Origin: Streptomyces griseoloalbus
GTDB taxonomy: Bacteria > Actinomycetota > Actinomycetes > Streptomycetales > Streptomycetaceae
NCBI GenBank assembly: GCA_014650015.1
Contig: BMUD01000003.1
Location: forward strand, 186,001-250,000
Direction: 5' to 3'
DNA length: 64,000 bases
Under the pieces are notes generated by a model. That model was not told where the DNA came from. It was given only the letters and a program-made list of their open reading frames with translations, and made no database searches. A program made the position numbers and the translations under genes. Shown in pieces: positions 29,564 through 39,713 of the stretch (its first letter is position 1; every line of letters starts with the position of its first letter).

Positions 29564-29761
29564 ATGCGCGCAACCGAGGGTGACCAGCTTGTCCAGCACG
29601 GCAGGGTGGTCGGCCAGCACGACAAGGTCGGCGAGATCGTCGAAGTGATGGGCCAGGGAGGGAACCCGCCCTACCGGGTCCGCTTCGAGGACGGACACGA
29701 GGGCGTGTGCTCGCCCGGCCCCGACACCGAGATCCGGCACAGGACGACGCAACGGCGGTAG
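29564..29761 (+). CDS. DUF1918 protein (SH3-like)
   Basis: 65 residues. Pattern GDQLVQHGRVVGQHDKVGEIVEV then PYRVRFEDGHEG, the small SH3-like DUF1918 domain common in actinobacteria, function unknown. ATG at 29564 with GAGGAGG 6 bases upstream. 89 bases after the EamA gene; convergent with GHL10 with a 1-base gap. Confidence 0.88.
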   Translation: MRATEGDQLVQHGRVVGQHDKVGEIVEVMGQGGNPPYRVRFEDGHEGVCSPGPDTEIRHRTTQRR

Positions 29762-29762
29762 A

Positions 29763-30998
29763 TCAGCGCGGGGGCCGCACCGGCCGGCGGTAGTGGTCGG
29801 CGACCACCCGCGCCATCGCCCCGATCGGATCGGCCGTCACCTCACGGGCGGCGAAGAAGACGTGCCCGCGCACCTGCGGGTACGTCTCGGCCAGCGTGAG
29901 GTGACGGGAGAGCTCGGCGGGGTCCTGCCAGGGCGCGGGCTGTGCCGGATCGCCCGCCTTGTACAGCGCCTCCCCCGCGTACAGCCGCGTCCCGGAGCCG
30001 TGGACGACCTCGGCCCACCAGGGAAGCAGCGCGGCGTAGTCGGCGGCGGCGAAGCCGATGTTCCAGTACAGCTGCGGGCAGATGTAGTCGATCCAGTTCT
30101 CCCGGGCCCACGTACGGGTGTCCGCGTGCAGATCGTCGTACGTCTGCACGCCCGCGCGCGTGTCCGAGCCGAGGGGGTCGGTCTCGGCGTTGCGCCACAC
30201 CCCGAAGGGGCTGATGCCGAAGCGGGTGCCGGGCCGGATGGCCCTGATCCCGGCGGCCGTCTCGCGCACCAGCCGGTCGACGTTGTCCCGCCGCCACGCG
30301 GCCCGGTCCGGGAAGGCGCCGCCGTGGGTGTCGTAGGCGAGGTCGTCGTCGAAGGTCTGGCCGGCCACGGGGTACGGGTAGAAGTAGTCGTCGAAGTGGA
30401 CCGCGTCCACGGGGTAACGGCGTACCGCGTCGAGCATCGCCTCCCGGACGAAGGCGCGGACCTCGGGCAGCCCCGGGTCGTAGTACAGCTTGCCGCCGTA
30501 CGTCACGACCCAGGAGGGGTTCAGGCGGGCCGGGTGGGAGGCGGCGAGCCGGGCGGGGTCGGCGTGCAGGGCGACGCGGTACGGGTTGAACCAGGCGTGC
30601 AGGTGCAGACCGCGGGCGTGGGCCTCGGCGACGGCCGTGCCGAGCGGATCCCAGCCGGGATGCCGCCCCTGGATGCCGGTCAGGTACTGCGACCACGGCT
30701 CGTGGGGGGAGGGCCACAGCGCGTCGGCTGTCGGCCGCACCTGGAAGACCACGGTGTTGAGCCGGGCGCGGACGGCCGCGTCGAGGTGGGCGATGAGTTC
30801 GGCACGCTGCTCGGCGGCGCTCAGCCCCGGCCGGGAGGGCCAGTCCCGGTTGGTCACGGTGGCCACCCACATGCCGCGCATCTCGCCGGCCGCCGCGGCC
30901 GGCACCACGCGGCGCCCCGGCGCGGCGGACGCCTGCGACACCGTCGCCGGCGCGGCCAGCGCCGCCATCGTGAACGCCCTGCGTGACACCCGCCCCAT
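29763..30998 (-). CDS. Secreted glycosyl-hydrolase-like GHL10 family protein
   Basis: 411 residues. Tat-type signal SRRAFTMAALAAPATVSQA at the N-terminus. The body is the GHL10 TIM barrel (PF02638 type): GMWVATVTNRDWPSRPG, FQVRPTADALWPS, VDAVHFDDYFYPYP with acidic residues at the barrel mouth, and YICPQLYWN. Family members are thought to cleave cell-wall or surface polysaccharide; substrate unknown. Stand-alone gene, divergent from the dehydrogenase 226 bases away. Confidence 0.88.
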   Translation of the reverse strand: MGRVSRRAFTMAALAAPATVSQASAAPGRRVVPAAAAGEMRGMWVATVTNRDWPSRPGLSAAEQRAELIAHLDAAVRARLNTVVFQVRPTADALWPSPHEPWSQYLTGIQGRHPGWDPLGTAVAEAHARGLHLHAWFNPYRVALHADPARLAASHPARLNPSWVVTYGGKLYYDPGLPEVRAFVREAMLDAVRRYPVDAVHFDDYFYPYPVAGQTFDDDLAYDTHGGAFPDRAAWRRDNVDRLVRETAAGIRAIRPGTRFGISPFGVWRNAETDPLGSDTRAGVQTYDDLHADTRTWARENWIDYICPQLYWNIGFAAADYAALLPWWAEVVHGSGTRLYAGEALYKAGDPAQPAPWQDPAELSRHLTLAETYPQVRGHVFFAAREVTADPIGAMARVVADHYRRPVRPPR

Positions 30999-31224
30999 CG
31001 CGCCCCCCTGGACACCCCGCCGGACCGCCTGGTCAACGGACCGCCTCGGGGGCCAGGATGCCCCACCCCCGCGATCGATCATTGATACTTCGGAGTAACG
31101 TGCACGAACGGAGCAGGCACCGGGACCCGGCGGACCTGCCACAGCCGTAAGCAGCGCATGCGCGCGAGCCGAAGGGACGCGGAGCGCCCATGAGGCGAGC
31201 CGCCGGAAAGCGGAAAGGGACGAT

Positions 31225-32085
31225 GTGACCGACATCGAACGCGTCGGAGTGGTGGGCTGCGGTCAGATGGGCGCGGGGATCGCCGAGGTGTGCGCCCGGG
31301 CCGGACTGGACGTCAAGGTCGCCGAGACCACCGGCGAAGCGCTGGAGATCGGCCGGACCCGGCTGTTCAACTCCCTGTCGAAGGCGGCCGAGCGCGGCAA
31401 GATCGGCGAGGACGAGCTGGCGGCCACGCAGGCCCGGCTGAGCTTCACCACGGACCTCGGCGAGTTCACCGACCGTGATCTGGTGATCGAGGCCGTGGTC
31501 GAGAACGAGCAGGTCAAGACCGAGATCTTCCAGGTGCTCGACCAGGTGGTGACCCGGCCGGACGCGATCCTCGCCTCCAACACCTCCTCCATCCCGCTGG
31601 TGAAGCTGGCGGTCGCCACGTCGCGGCCGGACCACGTCATCGGCATCCACTTCTTCAACCCGGCCCCGGTGCAGAAGCTGGTCGAGCTGATCCCGGCGCT
31701 CACCACCTCCGAGGGCACGCTGAGCCGCGCCCAGGTCTTCACCGAGAAGCTGCTGGGCAAGCACGCCATCCGCGCCCAGGACCGCTCCGGCTTCGTGGTG
31801 AACGCGCTGCTGATCCCGTACCTGCTCTCCGCGATCCGGATGTTCGAGTCGGGCATCGCCAGCCGCGAGGACATCGACAACGGCATGGAGATGGGCTGCG
31901 CCCACCCGATGGGCCCGCTGAAGCTGTCCGACCTGATCGGCCTGGACACGGTGGCCTCGGTCGCGTACTCGATGTACGAGGAGTACAAGGAGCCGCTGTA
32001 CGCCGCTCCCCCGCTGCTCCAGCGCATGGTCGACGCGGGCCGGCTGGGCCGCAAGAGCGGCTCCGGTTTCTACACCTACGCCTGA
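31225..32085 (+). CDS. 3-hydroxybutyryl-CoA / 3-hydroxyacyl-CoA dehydrogenase
   Basis: 286 residues, the usual size of stand-alone HBDH. N-terminal Rossmann motif GCGQMGAG; catalytic His in GIHFFNPAPVQKLVE and the Ser/Asn blocks SNTSSIPL and RSGFVVN; C-terminal dimer domain with HPMGPLKLSDLIGLD. Interconverts acetoacetyl-CoA and 3-hydroxybutyryl-CoA, feeding beta-oxidation or the ethylmalonyl-CoA route. GTG start with GGAAAGGGA upstream. Ends at a long bidirectional hairpin. Confidence 0.95.
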   Translation: MTDIERVGVVGCGQMGAGIAEVCARAGLDVKVAETTGEALEIGRTRLFNSLSKAAERGKIGEDELAATQARLSFTTDLGEFTDRDLVIEAVVENEQVKTEIFQVLDQVVTRPDAILASNTSSIPLVKLAVATSRPDHVIGIHFFNPAPVQKLVELIPALTTSEGTLSRAQVFTEKLLGKHAIRAQDRSGFVVNALLIPYLLSAIRMFESGIASREDIDNGMEMGCAHPMGPLKLSDLIGLDTVASVAYSMYEEYKEPLYAAPPLLQRMVDAGRLGRKSGSGFYTYA

Positions 32086-32102
32086 CGGCCGGGAGCACCG
32101 CT

Positions 32103-32153
32103 CGACGGGGGCCCGGCACCTGGTGAGCCTTTCGAGGGGCCGGGCCCCCGTCG
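32103..32153. terminator. Bidirectional terminator between convergent genes
   Basis: Perfect 15-bp stem CGACGGGGGCCCGGC / GCCGGGCCCCCGTCG with a 21-base loop, filling the gap between the dehydrogenase and Nudix stops. Confidence 0.8.
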
Positions 32154-32681
32154 TCAGATCCTGAGACGGTGCAGCATGAGTAACGCGGCCGCCATGTTGG
32201 CGGCCGGGACCTCGCCGCGGGCGACCAGGTCGGGGACCACCTTGAGGGGCACCCACTCCCGGCGGTCCGACTCGAAGTCGTCCACCGGGTGTCCGACGTA
32301 CTCGCCCTCGTCGGCCCAGTAGATGTGGTGCCGGGCGTCGGTGAGGCCGTTGGACGGCTCCACGCTCATCAGGTGGTGCAGGGGCCCCGGCCGCCAGCCG
32401 GTCTCCTCCTCCAGTTCCCTCGCGGCGGCCCGGACGATGTCCTCGCCGTCCTCGACCACGCCCGCCGCCAGTTCCCACCCCCAGCTGTCGGTGATGAAAC
32501 GGTGGCGCCACAGCAGGAGGACCTCGTTGGCCTCGTTCACCACCGTGGCCACGGCGACGGGCCGCAGCCGTATGAGGAAGTGGTCGAGATGTCGGCCGTC
32601 CGGCAGCTCGACATCCGCGAGATTCACGCTGAACCAGCGGTTTGAGTACACGGTTTGTTCGTTCTGTTTCGTCCACTGCAT
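32154..32681 (-). CDS. Nudix hydrolase
   Basis: 175 residues. Complete Nudix box from G74 to W96 (G-x5-E-x7-REL-EE-x-GW) for Mg-dependent cleavage of nucleoside diphosphates linked to another group. The N-terminal strand VYSNRWFSVNLADVELPDG resembles ADP-ribose/NDP-sugar pyrophosphatases. ATG at 32681 with AAGG 10 bases upstream. Promoter region 32682-32824 is relatively AT-rich. Confidence 0.92.
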   Translation of the reverse strand: MQWTKQNEQTVYSNRWFSVNLADVELPDGRHLDHFLIRLRPVAVATVVNEANEVLLLWRHRFITDSWGWELAAGVVEDGEDIVRAAARELEEETGWRPGPLHHLMSVEPSNGLTDARHHIYWADEGEYVGHPVDDFESDRREWVPLKVVPDLVARGEVPAANMAAALLMLHRLRI

Positions 32682-32824
32682 GGTTCTGCCACCTTCCGCC
32701 GAGTAAGTGGCAATATCGCAGCCGCAGCGGTCCGGCAGCAGGCGCACGGGAGGCCGCCCGCGGCGCAACGGAAGGCGCGCCGGAGGCGCGCGTCGGGCCC
32801 GGGCGTCCCCGAACCGCTCGCGTG

Positions 32825-34165
32825 CTACAGCGGTACGCGCAGTGCCCCGTCGATGAGTTCGGCCGCGTCGGCCGTACCCGCGCAGCCGCTGCGCACGAGG
32901 TGCTCACGCACCGCGCGCAGCCGGTCGCGCAGCCGCTGCGACTCCATTCCCCGGGCCTGCTCCGCCATCTGCACCGCGATGGCCACCGCCTTGTCGGCAT
33001 TGCCCCGGCGCAGTTCGATGGTGCTCAGCATGGCCAGCCGGTGCACCCGGCCCCGGTCGTGCGCGGGGTTGTCCACGGCCGCCGCGGCGTGCTCCCCGGC
33101 CGCCGCGATCTCACCGAGGCTGAGCAGCGCCTCCGCCACCTGGACATTGACCAGGCCGGGCTGGACATAACCGGTCTCGTCGGGCTCGTGTCCGCGCCGG
33201 ATGCGCTCGGCGCTCCGCTCGGCACGCCGGATGCAGGACAGCGCGCTCGTGCCGTCGCCCAGGTGCGCGTACGCCTTGGCCTGCATCGCGTACAGGTCGG
33301 AGGCGAGCGCCGGGGTGATGTGGGTGCCGGCGGCGCGCAGCGCGGCCTCCGCGAAGGCGACGGCCTGCCGGTACTCGCGCATGAACAGCGACTGGTTGAC
33401 GAGCAGCGCGATCACATAGGCGCCCAGTCCCCGGTCGCCGCTGGCCTTGGCCAGCCGGAGCGCCTGATGGAAGTAGCGCTGGGCGAGGCCGTGGGCGTCC
33501 GAGTCGTACGCGCAGATGCCGGCGACGGCCACCAGGCCGCCGGTGGCGCGGTGCAGTTGGCGGCCGGTGGCATCGGTGTAGCTGCCGCGCAGCAGCGGGG
33601 CGGCCTCGGCGGTGAGGAAACCGACGATCCGGGCGCGGGTCGCCATGCCGCCCGCCTTGCGGTACATCTGCTCGTAGTGGGTGCGGGCGGCGCGCAGCAT
33701 GTCGAGGTCGCCGGCGGTGACCCGGTGCCGGCCGCCGCGGGAGACGTCCACGTCCTCGGGAGGGTTCTCCCACTCCCAGACGGGCAGCACGGCGGGCGTT
33801 CCGGTGACCGCCGGGGCGCCGAGGAGGTGCGGGCGGCGCTGCTGGTCGGAGCGCCACAGCGCGGTGGCCCGCTCGACGAACCCGGAGAGCGAGCCGGTGT
33901 GCGGGGCGGACGGTTCGCCGGGCACGCCGAGCCCGACGTCGTCGAGGGTGACCGGGCGGTGCAGCCGGGCGGCGAGCACCTCGCAGATCAGGTCCGGCAC
34001 CCGTCCCCGGGGCCGCTGCCCCTTCAGCCACCGCGCCACGGCGGTGTGTTCGTACCTGAGGGCCAGGCCACGCGCTCGTCCCGCCTGGTTGACGTGCGCG
34101 GCCAGGCCCGCGTGCGAGATCCCGGCCTCGTCCAGGATCGCGTCGAGCAGAGTATTGGGCTGCAT
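32825..34165 (-). CDS. NsdA-like helix-turn-helix/TPR regulator
   Basis: 446 residues. N-terminal DNA-binding-like region (TLLDAILDEAGISHAGLAAHVNQ, then TAVARWLKGQRPRG) followed by about six helical TPR-like repeats (AQRYFHQALRLAKASGD, EYRQAVAFAEAALRAAG, GDGTSALSCIRRAERSAER, GEIAAAGEHAAAAV). This arrangement is that of Streptomyces regulators such as NsdA/NsdB that restrain development and antibiotic production; which paralogue it is cannot be told here. ATG with a GGGGGG stretch upstream. No adjacent target gene. Confidence 0.8.
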   Translation of the reverse strand: MQPNTLLDAILDEAGISHAGLAAHVNQAGRARGLALRYEHTAVARWLKGQRPRGRVPDLICEVLAARLHRPVTLDDVGLGVPGEPSAPHTGSLSGFVERATALWRSDQQRRPHLLGAPAVTGTPAVLPVWEWENPPEDVDVSRGGRHRVTAGDLDMLRAARTHYEQMYRKAGGMATRARIVGFLTAEAAPLLRGSYTDATGRQLHRATGGLVAVAGICAYDSDAHGLAQRYFHQALRLAKASGDRGLGAYVIALLVNQSLFMREYRQAVAFAEAALRAAGTHITPALASDLYAMQAKAYAHLGDGTSALSCIRRAERSAERIRRGHEPDETGYVQPGLVNVQVAEALLSLGEIAAAGEHAAAAVDNPAHDRGRVHRLAMLSTIELRRGNADKAVAIAVQMAEQARGMESQRLRDRLRAVREHLVRSGCAGTADAAELIDGALRVPL

Positions 34166-34349
34166 GAGGCCCCCCGGTGGCTCGGTGCCGACAGATTAGT
34201 GGCTGCCCGTTCACACGGGGTGTGAACGGAGTGCTCGAATCCACAGTGTGCGCGCACTGTCGCGGAGAGTCTCCAACGGCTTGACTGAATTGCCTCGAAA
34301 GAGGCCGGCCGGGCCGCCGGCTCCCCCTCGTACAGTGCGGCGGCCCGTT

Positions 34350-34407
34350 CGCGCGCCGTCCGCCCGGCTGCCTGCCCGACACTCCGTGGCGGGGCGGACG
34401 GCGCGCG
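34350..34407. terminator. Long hairpin after the PP2C phosphatase gene
   Basis: Perfect 16-bp stem (CGCGCGCCGTCCGCCC / GGGCGGACGGCGCGCG) with a 26-base loop, 13 bases beyond the phosphatase stop. Confidence 0.7.
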
Positions 34408-34419
34408 CGGCAGCGCCGG

Positions 34420-35526
34420 TCACGCGGGGAACTGCAGGTGATCGGTCGGGTGCAGGTCCACGGCGGCCGGTCGCGCGGTTCCCCGGGCCCCCGGCCGGGC
34501 ACGGCGGGACGGACGCTCGTTGCGCAGGACCAGCAGGGCCACGTCGTCCTTCGGCGGGCCGGTCGTGTGCCGCAGCAGGGCCGCGAGGACCGTGCGCCGC
34601 ACGGACTGGGGCGTGAGCGGATGTTCGCGCGCGGCCTCGGTGAGGACGTCCCGCAGCGGGAAGAACCTGCCCTCGGCATCCCGTGCCTCCTCGACCCCGT
34701 CCGTGTGCAGCACGAGGGCGTCGCCGGGCAGCAGGCGCCCGCAGGGGACCGTGGCGAGGTCGGCGGGCAGCGGGAACGGGCCGAGCGGCGGGAGCGGGTC
34801 GGCGCGGGCGAGCGGTTCGGCCCGGGCGCCGGTCAGCACGTGCGGCCAGGGGTGCCCGCAGTTCAGGGCCCACACCTCCCCGTCCGGGAGGATCTCCAGC
34901 AGCAGTACGGTGACGAACTCCTCGCCGGCCGGGCCGTCGGAGGCGGCGCCCGCCGGGTCGGGCTCGCCGTGGGCCCGCTCCCGCAGGTGCCGGGCCATCG
35001 CCCGCTCCAGCCGGCGCAGCACACCGGCCAGTTCCGCCTCGTCGTGGGCGGCCTCACGGAAGCTGCCCAGGACGGCGGCCACGGTCCGCACGGCACCGAG
35101 CCCGTGCCCGCGGACGTCACCGATGACGGCCCGTACGCCGTGCTCGGTGGCGACCACCTCGTACAGATCGCCGCCGATCCGGGCCCCCCGGTCGGCGGAC
35201 AGGTGGACCGCCGCGACGGCCAGCCCGTCGACGCGCGGGGGCGGCGGCGGCAGCAGCACGCTCTGCGCGGCGTCCGCGATCCGGCGGGCCCGCCGCAGTT
35301 CGCGCTGCAGCCTTCGCCGGACGTGCAGCACGAGCCCGGTGACGACGGCGCACATGACGGCGCTGCTGACGAGGCGCGCCCCGAGGGCGTCGTCGTGGGC
35401 GAGCGGGCAGGTCATCCGGTAGGCGACCGCGACGGCGCCCCAGGCCGCGGGCACCGCGAGGGTGGGCACCCGTGACAGGAACTTGGGTGGCACCCAGCGG
35501 GGAGCCCCAGGCTTGAAGCGGATCAT
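34420..35526 (-). CDS. Membrane-anchored SpoIIE-type PP2C phosphatase
   Basis: 368 residues. Two membrane helices near the N-terminus (AVPAAWGAVAVAY and SAVMCAVVTGLVL) then a cytoplasmic PP2C/SpoIIE domain with metal-binding acidic residues in GGDLYEVV, GDVRGHGLG, HTDGVEEARD and PKDDVALLVL. Such enzymes dephosphorylate anti-anti-sigma factors in partner-switching systems. No anti-sigma genes are adjacent and no sensor GAF/PAS domain is present. ATG at 35526 follows a run of G. The last 40 residues are Arg/Pro-rich tail. Confidence 0.9.
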   Translation of the reverse strand: MIRFKPGAPRWVPPKFLSRVPTLAVPAAWGAVAVAYRMTCPLAHDDALGARLVSSAVMCAVVTGLVLHVRRRLQRELRRARRIADAAQSVLLPPPPPRVDGLAVAAVHLSADRGARIGGDLYEVVATEHGVRAVIGDVRGHGLGAVRTVAAVLGSFREAAHDEAELAGVLRRLERAMARHLRERAHGEPDPAGAASDGPAGEEFVTVLLLEILPDGEVWALNCGHPWPHVLTGARAEPLARADPLPPLGPFPLPADLATVPCGRLLPGDALVLHTDGVEEARDAEGRFFPLRDVLTEAAREHPLTPQSVRRTVLAALLRHTTGPPKDDVALLVLRNERPSRRARPGARGTARPAAVDLHPTDHLQFPA

Positions 35527-35669
35527 GCCGATGGCCCCCCATTCAGGCCCGGACAGCGCAGACCGGCCTCGAGAGGCCGGTCCGATTCTGTCGACCGCAT
35601 CACCCGATCCGGACGTATCACCTCGAATAGTCACCCGAACGAGTGAGGTGACCGGCGTGCCGAGAGACA

Positions 35670-35712
35670 TGAGGGGTGTGGGAGGCGTGCCACACGCCTC
35701 CCACACCCCTCA
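35670..35712. repeat. Perfect 20-bp inverted repeat in a 377-base gap
   Basis: Arms TGAGGGGTGTGGGAGGCGTG and its exact complement around a CCA loop. Lies 190 bases past the pheT stop and 145 bases upstream of the phosphatase start, both on the minus strand. Could terminate pheST transcription or shape the phosphatase leader. The rest of 35527-35903 shows no gene. Confidence 0.8.
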
Positions 35713-35880
35713 CAGTCCGGGAACCAGGGCCAGTCCGACCATTCGCGTCGCCGCCCGCAGGGCGGCCTCGCGGCGTCAGGTGCGTGCTCTCGGCGTGCCG
35801 GGCGTAGAGCCTCGTACTGGAGGATGTACTCGGCTCTGCGCCCGGTGCGGCGCGAGTGCGTGCATGGCGTCGCGAGGCAG

Positions 35881-35903
35881 GCGGGAATTGTCGGACAGGC
35901 CCT
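35881..35903. repeat. Repeat element arm adjoining pheT stop
   Basis: On the minus strand GGGCCTGTCCGACAATTCCC then GCC immediately follows the pheT stop. It matches, with a few changes, the arm GGGCCTGCCTGAC...CCCGCC at 40955-40978. Here only one arm is present, so it is not a hairpin. Confidence 0.45.
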
Positions 35904-38416
35904 CTAGCCCCGCAGGACGGCTCCGGTGCGCTCACCCGCCAGGGCGACCGCCGTCTCGCGGGCCGCCGACGCCTCGTCGACGGTCAGCGTCCGGTCGCTC
36001 GCGCGGAACCGCAGCGCGTACGCCAGCGACTTGCGGCCCTCGCCCAGCTGCTCGGCGTTCTCGTACACGTCGAACAGGCGGATGGACTCCAGCAGGGCGC
36101 CGGCGCCCTCGCGCAGCGCGGCCTCCACCTCCGAGGCGGGCACGGACGCGTCGACGACCAGCGCGACGTCCTGCGTGGCGACCGGGAAGGTGGAGATGCC
36201 CGGGGCCTGCGGGGTGTCGTGGCCGACCCGCTCCACGGCGTCCAGGTCCAGCTCCATCGCGCAGCTGCGCGCGGGCAGGCCCAGGGCCTTCAGGACGCGC
36301 GGGTGCAGCTCACCGGCGTGGCCGATGACGCGCTCGGCGCCGTCGACGGTGACGGTGAGCTCGGCGCAGCGCCCCGGGTGCCACGGCCCGTACTGGCCCT
36401 TGCGGACGCCCAGCTCGGCGCCGGCCTCACGGGCGACGGTCCGGGCGGCCTCGACCGCGTCCGCCCAGTCGCCCGGGCGGCCCTTGCCCCACCAGCCGGC
36501 CTGCTCACGGGCGCCGGCCAGCACGACGGCGACGTGCCGGGGCTGGTCGGGCAGCGCGGCGTCCAGTGCGGCGAGGTCGGCCTCACTCGGGCGCCGGTCG
36601 ACGGGCAGGTTCGCGGCGACCTTCCGCTCGTCGCGCGGGTGGAAGACCAGGCCGGTCTCGAAGAGGGCGAGGTCGTGCGAGCCCCGGCCGTCGTTGCGGC
36701 GCAGCGCGCCGAGCAGGCCGGGCAGCAGCGAGGTCCGCAGCGCGGGTTCCTCGTCGCTGAGCGGGTTGACCAGCCTGACGACGCGGCGGGCCGGGTCGTC
36801 CGCGTCCAGGCCGAGCTGGTCGAAGACCTGCTCGCTGACGAACGGGTAGTTCAGCGCCTCGACGTATCCGGCGCCGGCCAGGGCGCGGCCGACGCGGCGG
36901 TGCAGCCGTTGCCGGGTGGTGAGGCCGCGGCCCGCCGGGGGCCTGGGCAGCGTGGAGGGCAGGTTCTCGTAGCCCTCCAGCCGGATGACCTCCTCGGCCA
37001 GGTCGTTCGGGTCGGTGAGGTCGGGCCGCCAGGACGGCACGGTGACGATCAGCTCGTCCTGCCCGTACACGTCGCAGCCGACCTCCTGGAGGCGGCGTAC
37101 GACGGTCTCCCGGCCGTACGCGACGCCCGCGACCTTGTCCGGGTGGTCCGCCGGGACGCTGATGGTGTGCGGCGCGCTCGGGGCGATGACCTCGGTGACG
37201 CCGGCCTCGGCGGTGCCGCCGGCGAGCAGCACCAGCAGGTCGACGGTCCGCTGCGCGGCGGCAGCGGCGGCCTGCGGGTCGACGCCGCGCTCGAAGCGGC
37301 GGGAGGCCTCCGAGGACAGCTTGTGGCGCCGTGCGGTGCGGGCGATGGAGACCGCGTCGAAGTGGGCGGCCTCGATGACCACGTCGGCCGTGGACTTCTC
37401 GGTGTCGTCGTGGTCGGCGATCTCCGTGTCGGCGCCGCCCATGACACCGGCCAGGCCGATCGGGCCGCGGTCGTCGGTGATGACCAGGTCCTCGGCGTGC
37501 AGGGTGCGGGTGACGCCGTCGAGGGTGACGATCTTCTCGCCCTCCTCGGCCCGGCGCACGCCGAGGGCGCCCTGGACGAGGCCGCGGTCGTAGGCGTGCA
37601 GCGGCTGGCCCAGCTCCATCATCACGTAGTTGGTGACGTCGACGGCGAGCGAGATCGGGCGCATGCCCACCTTCTGCAGCCGCCGCTGGAGCCAGATCGG
37701 GGAGCGTGCCTCGGGGCTCAGGCCGGTCACCGTACGGGCGGTGAAGCGGTCGCAGCCGGCGGGGTCGGAGACCTTCACCGGGTAGCCGAAGGCGTTCGGA
37801 CCGGGCACGTCGAGCAGCGCCGGGTCGCGCAGCGGCAGGCCGTAGGCGATGGCCGCCTCGCGGGCGACGCCGCGGATGGACAGGCAGTCGCCGCGGTTGG
37901 CGGTGACGGCGATGTCCAGGACCTCGTCGACCAGTTCGAGGAGCTCGATGGCGTCCTTGCCGACCTCGGTCTCCGGGGGCAGCACGATGATGCCGTGCGT
38001 GCCGTCGTCGCCCATGCCCAGTTCGTCGGTGGAGCAGATCATGCCGTGCGAGACCTTGCCGTAGGTCTTGCGGGCGGCGATCGAGAAGCCTCCGGGCAGC
38101 GTGGCCCCGGGGAGCACCACGACGACCTTGTCGCCGACGGCGAAGTTGCGGGCGCCGCAGACGATCTCCTGCGGCTCACCGGTGCCGTTGGCCCGGCCCA
38201 CGTCGACCGTGCAGAAGCGGATCGGCTTCTTGAAGCCCTCCAGCTCCTCGATGGTCAGCACCTGGCCGACGACGAGGGGGCCCTTGAGGTCGGCGCCGAG
38301 GTGCTCGACGGTCTCGACCTCCAGGCCGGCCGAAATCAGCTTGGCCTGCACGTCGCGGCCGGTCTCGGTGGCCGGCAGGTCGACGTACTCCCGCAGCCAG
38401 GAAAGCGGGACCCGCA

Positions 38417-38417
<1 letters not shown>
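35904..38417 (-). CDS. pheT: Phenylalanyl-tRNA synthetase beta chain
   Basis: 837 residues, usual for PheT. N-terminal B1 and tRNA-binding OB domain (about 40-150, [13 protein letters not shown]), B3/B4 (editing of mischarged Tyr), B5 with HTH-like DNA-binding fold, catalytic-like core, and C-terminal anticodon-binding domain ([16 protein letters not shown]). Pairs with PheS as alpha2beta2. ATG overlaps the pheS stop by one base (TGATG), so translation is coupled. Confidence 0.97.
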
Positions 38418-39577
<1,160 letters not shown>

Positions 39578-39596
39578 TCATCGACTCGTGGACGAA

Positions 39597-39626
39597 TCGT
39601 TCGTCGTCGCGTCGTTCGTCGTCGCG
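39597..39626. repeat. 15-bp exact tandem duplication in pheS leader
   Basis: TCGTTCGTCGTCGCG occurs twice in direct succession (39597-39611, 39612-39626) in the 5' untranslated region of pheST. Confidence 0.9.
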
Positions 39627-39713
39627 GCTTTCGTCCTCGGGACGCAAAGGTGCCAAAGGCCGAGTCTAACGGGGTGAGGGAACGCGAACGCGCCCGTGGG
39701 GTCCTGGGACGTC

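Noticed and set aside
35618-35935. 105-codon minus-strand ORF covering the 20-bp inverted repeat
   Set aside because: Overlaps the pheT end, translates the hairpin, and has no recognisable domain.
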